This document shows positions 1 through 5,380 of a stretch of DNA of 9,934 bases, piece after piece. The number at the start of each line of letters is the position of its first letter. Position 1 is the stretch's first letter. A program made the translations under genes and the position numbers. This DNA comes from CAZCGA01 sp964498075 (GTDB lineage: Bacteria > Desulfobacterota > Binatia > HRBIN30), in contig CAZCGA010000189.1 in NCBI GenBank assembly GCA_964498075.1, positions 1 to 9,934 on the forward strand, written 5' to 3'. Below the pieces are notes generated by a model. It was not told the origin of the DNA. It did not search any database and saw only the letters and a list, made by a program, of their open reading frames with translations.

Positions 1-73
<73 letters not shown>

Positions 74-83
74 GCACCGGAAA

Positions 84-119
84 CGTGGAGCTGATAGCGG
101 CGCACCGAAACGAAGTCAA
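84..119 (-). promoter_or_regulatory. Probable sigma70 promoter of tRNA-fMet
   Basis: On the minus strand a -35 box TTGACT (114-119, 5 of 6 to TTGACA) is followed by exactly 17 bases and a -10 box TATCAG (91-96, 4 of 6 to TATAAT). Transcription would start near 84, about ten bases before the mature tRNA 5' end at 73. The stretch after the -10 box, CTCCACG, is fairly GC-rich, as is usual for stringently controlled stable-RNA promoters. The position and spacing suggest that the tRNA is transcribed independently of the upstream rluB. No experimental start is known from the sequence alone. Confidence 0.7.
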
Positions 120-144
120 CGCCTCTGCGATCGCTGCGCAGCCT

Positions 145-954
145 CTACTCCAACCCGACGGCGCGACGCAGCTCGTAGACCTCGCGCTCCGTCAGCATGC
201 GGTGCTCGCCCGGCGGCAGCTTGCCGAGCGAGAGGGGTCCGAGGCGGACGCGGCTGAGCTTCTCGACGGGATGACCGACGCGCTCGCACATGCGCCGCAC
301 CTCGCGCTTGCGGCCTTCACCGAGCGTGATCTCCAGCCAGGTCTTGCCGTTGCGGCTGCGCTCGACGCGCACTACAGCCGTCGCGGTCGTGCCGTCCTCT
401 AATCGCACTCCCGCCGCCAGTTGCGAGATCGTCCCCGGTGACGGCGTCCCCTTCACCTTCACGCGGTACGTCTTGCGCACACCGTAACGCGGGTGCGTCA
501 GACGCAGCGCCAACTCGCCGTCGTTGGTGAACAGCAGCAAGCCCGAGGAGTGGAAGTCCAAGCGACCGACCGGAAAGACCCGCACGCGCACGTCGGGCAG
601 CAGCTCACGCACCGTCGGCCGCCCTTCCGGATCGGAGAGTGTGGTGACGACGTTCACCGGCTTGTGCAGCAGGATGTACAGCGGCGCGTCGGCCAGCCGC
701 AACGGGCGGCCGTCAATCGTGATCTGGTCGATCCGCGGGTTCGCCTTCGTCCCCAGCTGGGTCACCACCCGACCGTTCACCCGCACGTGGCCCGCCTGGA
801 TCAGCTCCTCTGCCTTGCGTCGCGAGGCGATCCCCGCCCGGCTGAGAATCTTCTGCAGGCGCTCCGCCGCCGGCGGTATCGGGCGGTCGATCGGCGCTCG
901 CCGCTGCCGACTCGTCCACTTCGCTGTGCGCCGCGTTTTCTCCATCTTCTGCAT
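145..954 (-). CDS. rluB: 23S rRNA pseudouridine synthase, RluB/RsuA family
   Basis: This 269-residue protein isomerises a specific uridine in rRNA to pseudouridine; in the RluB subgroup the target is in 23S rRNA domain V. An S4 RNA-binding domain occupies about residues 32-80 (RLQKILSRAG, then HVRVNG). The catalytic domain follows, with the family motif GRLD at 130-133 (catalytic Asp133), LLLFTNDG at 139-146, and the C-terminal GEGRKREVRRM motif at 212-222. The N-terminus is a basic leader of about 30 residues. The start chosen is ATG at 954; a GAAGGAG lies 16 bases upstream, rather far, and a second ATG is three codons in. Because the S4 domain must be translated, the gene overlaps the scpB reading frame by up to 242 bases in another phase. 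RluB is the likeliest member given the scpA-scpB context, but RsuA-like specificity cannot be excluded. Confidence 0.93.
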   Translation of the reverse strand: MQKMEKTRRTAKWTSRQRRAPIDRPIPPAAERLQKILSRAGIASRRKAEELIQAGHVRVNGRVVTQLGTKANPRIDQITIDGRPLRLADAPLYILLHKPVNVVTTLSDPEGRPTVRELLPDVRVRVFPVGRLDFHSSGLLLFTNDGELALRLTHPRYGVRKTYRVKVKGTPSPGTISQLAAGVRLEDGTTATAVVRVERSRNGKTWLEITLGEGRKREVRRMCERVGHPVEKLSRVRLGPLSLGKLPPGEHRMLTEREVYELRRAVGLE

Positions 955-1552
955 CCGGTGCGGGTCCGAGCTCCTTCAACGACGGCAGCTCCTTCAAATC
1001 CTTCAGCCCGAAGGTTTCGAGGAACTCCGGTGTCGTGCTGTACAGGAGCGGCCGGCCGACCGCTTCCTTGCGTCCGGCGATCTTGATCAGCCGCCGCGAC
1101 AGCAGACTGCTCAGCACGCCTTCGACGTCGACACCGCGGATCGCCTCGATCTCGGCGCGCGTGACCGGCTGCTTATAGGCGACGATGGCCAGGGTTTCCA
1201 GGCCCGCCCGCCCCATACGCGCCGGCTTCTCTTTGAAAACCGCCCGCACCCATTCGGCGTTCTCGCGCGCCGTGCGGAACTGGTAGCCGCCGGCCACCTC
1301 ATGCAACCGGATGCCGCGCTGCCCTGCCGCGTAGTCCGCCATCAAACGCCCCACGGCCGCCTGCACTTCTTTGGTCGTCGGGCCATCGAGGACATCAACC
1401 AGCCGTCGCAAGCTGAGCGGCGTCGCGCTGGCGAACAGCACGCTTTCGATGATCCGTTCGAGCCGGCTCAGCGCGGCGTCCGACGCGGACTCCTCCATCG
1501 GGCTGTCGTCGCTTCCGGCTTCGTCCACGCCTTCAGTCACCTCTTCCATCAT
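713..1552 (-). CDS. scpB: Segregation and condensation protein B (ScpB), with an extended C-terminal tail
   Basis: ScpB forms a dimer of winged-helix domains that binds the ScpA kleisin and, with it, the SMC ATPase, to compact and segregate the chromosome. The conserved core lies at residues 27-195: LERIIESVLFAS near the start, GGYQFRTARENAEWV at 88-102, the signature LETLAIVAYKQPVTRAEIEAIRG at 118-140, and GRPLLYSTTPEFLETFGLKDL at 166-186. The start ATG overlaps the scpA stop as ATGA. GAGGGG lies directly before it, so the adjacent second ATG (1549) may be the real start. Residues 196-279 are a low-complexity tail rich in Gly, Ala, Asp, Pro and Glu. Most of this tail is read from DNA that also encodes the rluB leader and S4 domain. 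Typical ScpB proteins end near residue 200, so the tail is unusual and probably disordered. Confidence 0.92.
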   Translation of the reverse strand: MMEEVTEGVDEAGSDDSPMEESASDAALSRLERIIESVLFASATPLSLRRLVDVLDGPTTKEVQAAVGRLMADYAAGQRGIRLHEVAGGYQFRTARENAEWVRAVFKEKPARMGRAGLETLAIVAYKQPVTRAEIEAIRGVDVEGVLSSLLSRRLIKIAGRKEAVGRPLLYSTTPEFLETFGLKDLKELPSLKELGPAPDAEDGENAAHSEVDESAAASADRPPDTAGGGAPAEDSQPGGDRLATQGRGADPGGPRAGERSGGDPAGDEGEPADRPDHD

Positions 1553-2385
1553 CCCCTCACCCCACTACGGTCGTATTCGTCTACCCCGTCGAGCGACACG
1601 CTGGCGGCGTCGGCGATCGCCAACTCAATGATGATCCGCCCGCAGCGTTCGTCCTGCGTGGCGCGCACCGCACCCATCTTCATCAGCTCCAGCAGCCCGA
1701 GGAAGGTGACGATGATCTCGACGCGGGTCGCGTCCTCCTCGAACAAGCTTTCGAAGTCGAGTGTCCGCGCCACGCTGAGCGCACGCAACAACGCCTGCAC
1801 CCGGTCGCGCAGCGAGACCGGATCGGTGACCACCTCGTGGACCGCCTCCGGGCGCGCCCGCGCGAGGACGGCGCGGAAGGCTTCGAGGAGCTCCCACGTC
1901 GTGACCTTCAGCCGCAGTGGCTCTCCCGGCGTCTCGCCGTCCTCCAGATCGATTGCCGGCTCGCGCACGAAGACGTCGCGCTGCAACAGCGGTCGTTCGC
2001 TCAGCTCGAGCGCGGCCTCGCGATAGCGCTGATACTCGAGCAGCTGCCGTACGAGGTCGGCGCGCGGGTCCAGCTCCTCCTCGTCCTCCTCATCCTCCGA
2101 CGGCGGCAGCAGCATGCGCGACTTGATCAGCATCAACGTCGCCGCCATCACCAGAAACTCGCCGGCCACGTCCAGGCGCAACTCGCGCATCATTTCCAGA
2201 TACGCCAGGTACTGCTCGGTGATCGTGGCGATCGGAATGTCGACGATCTCCACCTCGTTCTTCTTGATGAGGTGTAACAGCAGATCGAGCGGCCCTTCGA
2301 AGACGTCGAGCCGGACGCGGTAGTGAGTCGGTGCCAGGGCGCCGGCGGGATCGGGAATCGCAGGTCGGGGATCGGCTTCAGACAT
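1549..2385 (-). CDS. scpA: Segregation and condensation protein A (ScpA), kleisin
   Basis: ScpA is the kleisin subunit that bridges the heads of the bacterial SMC dimer and recruits ScpB. It is 278 residues, near the usual 240-280. The hallmark N-terminal segment is clear: RLDVFEGPLDLLLHLIKK at 25-42, followed by VDIPIATITEQYLAYLE at 48-64 and the helix FLVMAATLMLIKSRMLLP at 77-94, which contacts the SMC neck. An acidic linker (residues 97-105) leads to the middle region. The C-terminal winged helix that binds the SMC cap includes EIIVTFLGLLELMKMGAV at 223-240. ATG at 2385 is used; I see no strong Shine-Dalgarno sequence before it (CGGGGCTCGC). It is the first gene after a repeat-rich gap downstream of trpS and overlaps scpB by four bases, which suggests coupled translation of the two partner subunits. 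Confidence 0.96.
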   Translation of the reverse strand: MSEADPRPAIPDPAGALAPTHYRVRLDVFEGPLDLLLHLIKKNEVEIVDIPIATITEQYLAYLEMMRELRLDVAGEFLVMAATLMLIKSRMLLPPSEDEEDEEELDPRADLVRQLLEYQRYREAALELSERPLLQRDVFVREPAIDLEDGETPGEPLRLKVTTWELLEAFRAVLARARPEAVHEVVTDPVSLRDRVQALLRALSVARTLDFESLFEEDATRVEIIVTFLGLLELMKMGAVRATQDERCGRIIIELAIADAASVSLDGVDEYDRSGVRG

Positions 2386-2410
2386 GCGAGCCCCGCGAGC
2401 GGCTAGAAGA

Positions 2411-2529
2411 AAACGGAAAACAGGAAACGCAAAACCGGAAATTCAAAACCGGCAAGGGAAGCAGCCGCCCTCCTCGTCGCCGATTCACCGGTTTCCTGTT
2501 TCCGGTTTCCTGTTTCCGGTTTCTCATTT
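2411..2529. repeat. AT-rich heptamer array with facing inverted arm between trpS and scpA
   Basis: On the plus strand 2488-2529 holds three units of a 14-base repeat, CCGGTTTCCTGTTT, the first two identical and the third degenerate (CCGGTTTCTCATTT). Read on the minus strand these are alternating heptamers AAACCGG and AAACAGG. About 35 bases away, 2411-2452 carries the inverse series in looser form (for example GGAAAACAGGAAAC and AAAACCGG), so the transcript could fold into a long imperfect hairpin followed by T-rich RNA before scpA. The block is markedly AT-richer than the coding DNA on either side. It fills nearly all of the 165-base gap between trpS and scpA, where I see no ORF and no convincing promoter. 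It could act as an attenuator, terminator or RNA-processing site, or simply be a dispersed repeat; the sequence does not decide. Confidence 0.8.
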
Positions 2530-2550
2530 CGTTTCTCGGCGCCTCCGACC

Positions 2551-3552
2551 TCACAGTCCCATCGCCTCCCGCACCTCGCGCATCGTGGCGGCCGCCACGG
2601 CACGCGCTTGCTCATTACCCCGTTCCAGCGCCGCTGTCACGACCTCGGGCTGTTTCTCGAGCGCGGCACGCCGCTCGTGGATGGGGGTCAGGTCGGCGAT
2701 GACGTGCTTGATCATCACGCGCTTGCAGTCCAGGCAGCCGATACCCGCAGTGCGGCAGCCGTTGGTGACGTAGTCGATCTCCTCGGGCGTGCAGTAGATG
2801 CGGTGCAGGTTGAAGGCGGGGCAATCGAACGGCTCGCCCGGATCGGTGCGGCGCACGCGGCGCGGATCGGTCATCATGCGCGACAGCTTCCGGTCGATCT
2901 CCTTGGGGCTGTCACTCAGCCAGACGGCGTTGTTGTAGCTCTTGCTCATCTTGCGCCCGTCGGTGCCGGGCACTTTTGGAACTTCGGTGAGCAGCGTTTC
3001 CGGCTCGGGGAAGACGTTGCCGTAGTAGTGATTGAAACGGCGCGCGATCTCACGGGTGATCTCGATGTGCGGTGCCTGGTCCACTCCAACCGGAACGCCG
3101 GCGGCCTTGTAGATCAACACGTCGGCGGCTTGCAGCACCGGATATCCGAGGTAGCCATAGTTGAGCTTCATCAACTCGGCGTCGTCGTCGCTCGCCAGCA
3201 AACCGAGGTCACGCGCCTGATCCTTGACGGTCGGGTTGCGCACCAACCACTGAGTCGGGGTGATCATCGACAGCAGCAGGTGCAGCTCGGCGTGCTCCTT
3301 GATGGCCGACTGCCGGAAGATGACGCTGCGCTCCGGGTCGATACCGGCCGCGAGCCAATCGGCCACCATGTCGAGGGTGGTGGCCTGGATGCTCGACGCG
3401 TGCTCCGGGTCGGTGGTCAGCGCGTGCCAGTCGGCGACGAAGAAGAAGCAGCGCGCCTCGTCCTGCAAGTGCACCCAGTTGCGCAGCGCCCCGTGCAGGT
3501 GGCCCAGATGCAAGCGTCCCGTCGGACGCATGCCGCTGACGATCACCTTCAT
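2551..3552 (-). CDS. trpS: Tryptophan-tRNA ligase (TrpRS), with a four-cysteine insert
   Basis: This class Ic synthetase charges tRNA-Trp using ATP in the cytoplasm. From ATG 3552 it has 333 residues, the usual size. The ATP-binding HIGH-type motif is HLGH at 15-18 in SGMRPTGRLHLGHLHGAL, and the second signature KMSKS is intact at 201-205. The tryptophan-pocket region reads NYGYLGYPVLQAADVLIYKA at 131-150, with VPVGVDQAPHIEITREIA after it. Four cysteines at 244, 266, 273 and 276 (C-x21-C-x6-C-x2-C) nearly match the iron-sulfur motif of Thermotoga maritima TrpRS (C-x22-C-x6-C-x2-C). The reading frame opens further, to a TTG at 3576 preceded by GAGGGAG, which would add eight residues (MCRSEHSG). 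I prefer the ATG because family members usually begin just before SGMRPTG. The gene stands alone between two repeat-containing gaps. Confidence 0.95.
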   Translation of the reverse strand: MKVIVSGMRPTGRLHLGHLHGALRNWVHLQDEARCFFFVADWHALTTDPEHASSIQATTLDMVADWLAAGIDPERSVIFRQSAIKEHAELHLLLSMITPTQWLVRNPTVKDQARDLGLLASDDDAELMKLNYGYLGYPVLQAADVLIYKAAGVPVGVDQAPHIEITREIARRFNHYYGNVFPEPETLLTEVPKVPGTDGRKMSKSYNNAVWLSDSPKEIDRKLSRMMTDPRRVRRTDPGEPFDCPAFNLHRIYCTPEEIDYVTNGCRTAGIGCLDCKRVMIKHVIADLTPIHERRAALEKQPEVVTAALERGNEQARAVAAATMREVREAMGL

Positions 3553-3585
3553 GCCACTGTGCTCAGACCGGCACAAACTCCGGCT

Positions 3586-3606
3586 CCCTCTCCTCCCAGG
3601 AGAGGG
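3586..3606. repeat. Perfect GC-rich hairpin upstream of trpS
   Basis: CCCTCTCCT at 3586-3594 and AGGAGAGGG at 3598-3606 form a perfect 9-base-pair stem around a CCC loop. It is followed on the plus strand by TCGGGGTGAGG. The combination resembles a CCCTCTCC/GGGTGAGG-type dispersed repeat that I recall from many GC-rich bacterial genomes; this is from memory, not a search. On the transcribed (minus) strand it lies 34 bases before the trpS ATG and contains GGAGG. No T-tract follows, so it is not a standard intrinsic terminator. A weaker nested pair lies next to it: GAGGTGA at 3614-3620 against TCACCTC at 3643-3649, with GACGC/GCGTC inside. Together they fill the gap between the M50 gene and trpS. 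Confidence 0.7.
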
Positions 3607-3673
3607 TCGGGGTGAGGTGATGAAATGTCCGACGCGTGAGCGTCACCTCTTCCGGCCCGCAGCGTCGTCATTG

Positions 3674-4333
3674 TCAGAGGAGGACCCGCAGGAACACGTC
3701 GACGACCGGACCGACAACGCGTCCGAGAACGTTGGTCGCCATCAGCATCAGTACGATCACCATGCCAAACGGTTCCAGGCGGGAGAAGGCAACCGCTTGC
3801 CGCAGCGGCAGCAGACCGGTGAGGACGCGGCCGCCGTCGAGCGGCAGGATCGGCAGCAGGTTGAACACCGCCAGCACGACGTTGATGACCACGCTGCTCT
3901 GCGCCATCAGCGCCACCGGCGTGAGCACGGCGACCAGCACCCCGGTGAGCGCCCCGTCCGCCGGCAGCTTGAGCTGCAACAGGCTGCGGAACAGCGCGGC
4001 GCTGGCGATTGCCAGGATGATGTTGGTGAGCGGGCCGGCGATGGCGACGAAGATCATATCGCGCTTCGGCCGGCGCAGGTTGGCGAAGTTCACCGGCACC
4101 GGGCGCGCCCAGCCGAACAGAAATGGGGCATGGGACACGATCAGCAGCAACGGCAGCAGGACCGTACCGAACGGGTCGATGTGCGGCAGCGGGTTGAGCG
4201 TCAGCCGCCCGGCGCGCGCCGCGGTCGGATCCCCGAGCCGGTACGCGACCAGCCCATGCGCGATCTCATGCAGAATGACCGCCGCCAGAACCGGCAGCGC
4301 CATGACGGAGAGGTGTTGAACGAGCGAACCCAC
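3674..4333 (-). CDS. Site-2 protease family zinc metallopeptidase (peptidase M50), membrane protein
   Basis: This is an intramembrane zinc protease of the small, PDZ-less M50B group whose physiological substrate is generally unknown. From GTG 4333 it has 219 residues. The zinc-binding motif HEIAH is at 22-26 inside the first membrane helix. It is followed by YRLGDPTAARAGRLTLNPLP at 31-50, HIDPFGT at 51-57 and GWARPVPVN at 74-82. The third zinc ligand is Asp166 in LPILPLDGGRV (160-170). Four to six hydrophobic segments are visible. The start is uncertain: GTG 4333 gives a short lead-in before helix 1, while ATG 4303 would begin ten residues later. No clear ribosome site precedes either. The frame stays open upstream to 4531 but is arginine-rich and overlaps xerD, so I exclude that part. 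Similar genes sit next to trpS and scpAB in related bacteria. Confidence 0.9.
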   Translation of the reverse strand: MGSLVQHLSVMALPVLAAVILHEIAHGLVAYRLGDPTAARAGRLTLNPLPHIDPFGTVLLPLLLIVSHAPFLFGWARPVPVNFANLRRPKRDMIFVAIAGPLTNIILAIASAALFRSLLQLKLPADGALTGVLVAVLTPVALMAQSSVVINVVLAVFNLLPILPLDGGRVLTGLLPLRQAVAFSRLEPFGMVIVLMLMATNVLGRVVGPVVDVFLRVLL

Positions 4334-4436
4334 GTGGCGTCCGACGCTAGCAGAAAGGCTCTGAACCCGCCACTGCGTGCGGCACAGCGCAGCGACGTGT
4401 CTTCGGCGCCGCAACAGCAAACGACTGGAGATCCGC
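4334..4436. other. Gap between xerD and the M50 protease gene
   Basis: This 103-base stretch separates the xerD stop from the preferred M50 start. I see no promoter with acceptable -35 and -10 spacing, no intrinsic terminator and no strong ribosome-binding site. An open frame continuous with the M50 gene runs through it, encoding an arginine-rich peptide with only TTG or CTG as possible starts (for example near 4415), so a longer M50 N-terminus cannot be fully excluded. Confidence 0.4.
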
Positions 4437-5357
4437 TCACCCGCGCGGATGAAACTTGCGGTGCACGGCGCGCAGGCGGTCGCGGGCGACGTGGGTGTAG
4501 ATCTGCGTGGTGGCGATGTCGGCGTGGCCAAGCATCATCTGCACGGCGCGCAGGTCGGCGCCGCGCTCGACGAGGTGCGTGGCGAAGGCGTGGCGCAAGG
4601 TGTGCGGGCTCACCTTGCCGGCGAGCGCGGCACGCCGCACCGCCAGCCGCACGCGCTTCGCGAACCCCTGGCGCGTCAGGCGGCGCCCGGCGCGCGACAC
4701 GAACAGGTACGGACTCAAGCGCTTGGCGAGGAGCTTCGGCCGCACTTGCTGCACGTAGTCGATCAGCCGCTGCCGCGCGAAGCTGCCGATCGGCACCGCC
4801 CGCTCCTTGCTGCCCTTGCCGACCACCGTCAGATACCCGGCTTCGAGGTTGACTTGACTCACCTTCAGCGACACCACCTCGGAGACCCGCAGGCCGGTCG
4901 CGTACAGCAGCTCGATCATCGCGCCGTCGCGCTGCAGGAGCGCGCCGTCGCCACTCGGCTTCAACAGCAGCGCCACCTCGTCGGGCGCCAGCGAGCGCGG
5001 CAACCGCTGCCCGAGTCGCGGCAAACGGATGTCCCGCGTCGGGTCGGCGGCGACGATCTCCTCGCGCACGAGGAAGCCGAAGAAGCCGCGCAGTGCGGCG
5101 AACATCCGCGCCCGGCTGCGGGCTGAGAGCCCGCGTTGCTGCAGCGCTTCCAAGAAGGCGACGACGTCGCGTGCGTGCACCGCCGTCGGACCGGTCGTCC
5201 CCCGCCGCTCGAGGTGATTGAGGAACGCGGTCAGGTCGTGGCTGTACGCGGTGAGCGTATTCGTCGCCAGACCCTTCTCCGCGGCCAGGTAATTGAGGAA
5301 GCGATCGACGGCAACATCGGTGACGAGTGATGAGTGATGAGTGACGAGCGCGGGCAT
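4437..5357 (-). CDS. xerD: Site-specific tyrosine recombinase XerD
   Basis: XerD, with XerC, resolves chromosome dimers at dif near the terminus, normally under FtsK control. It is 306 residues, the usual length. The N-terminal core-binding (SAM-like) domain runs from about 15 to 105 (DRFLNYLAAEKGLATNTLTAY). The catalytic domain holds all six active-site residues: Arg157 (ATGLRVSE), Lys181 (GKGSKE), His252 and Arg255 (HTLRHAFATHL), His278 (LGHADIATTQ) and nucleophile Tyr287 (IYTHV). The C-terminal ending AVHRKFHPRG and the HVARDRL segment favour XerD over XerC. The start ATG 5357 lies 17 bases after the glnD stop with only a weak CTGAAG before it. Codons 4-13 (LVTHHSSLVT) are read from an inverted repeat, so the first dozen residues are probably not conserved. 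The frame continues upstream through glnD, but that is a shadow. Confidence 0.95.
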   Translation of the reverse strand: MPALVTHHSSLVTDVAVDRFLNYLAAEKGLATNTLTAYSHDLTAFLNHLERRGTTGPTAVHARDVVAFLEALQQRGLSARSRARMFAALRGFFGFLVREEIVAADPTRDIRLPRLGQRLPRSLAPDEVALLLKPSGDGALLQRDGAMIELLYATGLRVSEVVSLKVSQVNLEAGYLTVVGKGSKERAVPIGSFARQRLIDYVQQVRPKLLAKRLSPYLFVSRAGRRLTRQGFAKRVRLAVRRAALAGKVSPHTLRHAFATHLVERGADLRAVQMMLGHADIATTQIYTHVARDRLRAVHRKFHPRG

Positions 5358-5380
5358 CTTCAGCTGATCACTCGTCACTC
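5320..5380. repeat. Inverted repeat spanning the glnD stop and xerD start
   Basis: The plus strand at 5320-5348 is a stutter of GAGTGAT and GTGACGAG units. Its complement recurs at 5368-5380. Two alternative perfect stems are possible: 5320-5330 with 5368-5378 (11 bp), or 5339-5348 with 5371-5380 (10 bp, 22-base loop). In the mRNA the right arm contains the glnD stop codon, the loop contains the xerD start codon with its weak ribosome site, and the left arm encodes xerD residues from codon 4 on. The pattern looks like a dispersed, slippage-prone repeat that has entered the gene junction. Whether it affects xerD translation is open. Confidence 0.8.

Noticed and set aside
74..144. Terminator after rluB (CTGCG/CGCAG pair near the GCGATCGC palindrome)
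   Set aside because: The stem is only five base pairs with no T-tract. The convincing signal in this gap is the tRNA promoter.
524..2026. A 500-codon plus-strand frame across rluB, scpB and scpA
   Set aside because: It is low-complexity Ser/Arg-rich sequence opposite three clearly conserved genes, so it is a shadow frame.
2488..2529. Possible CRISPR-like array of 14-base repeats
   Set aside because: The units abut with no spacers, are far too short, and have no cas genes nearby. This is a simple tandem repeat.
3553..3673. T-box or Trp leader peptide controlling trpS
   Set aside because: The leader is too short for a T-box, and I see no Trp-codon-rich short ORF or antiterminator consensus.
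4334..4531. N-terminal extension of the M50 protease up to 4531
   Set aside because: It would overlap the C-terminal coding part of xerD, is arginine-rich, and lies upstream of the point where family members begin.
3260..4852. A 530-codon plus-strand frame across trpS, the M50 gene and xerD
   Set aside because: It is a Gln/Arg/Asp-rich composition artefact opposite three recognised genes, with no motif.
4437..5357. Tyrosine recombinase as an integrase of a mobile element next to a tRNA
   Set aside because: Length, motifs and housekeeping neighbours fit chromosomal XerD. The tRNA is over 4 kb away, and no attachment-site duplication or cargo is seen.
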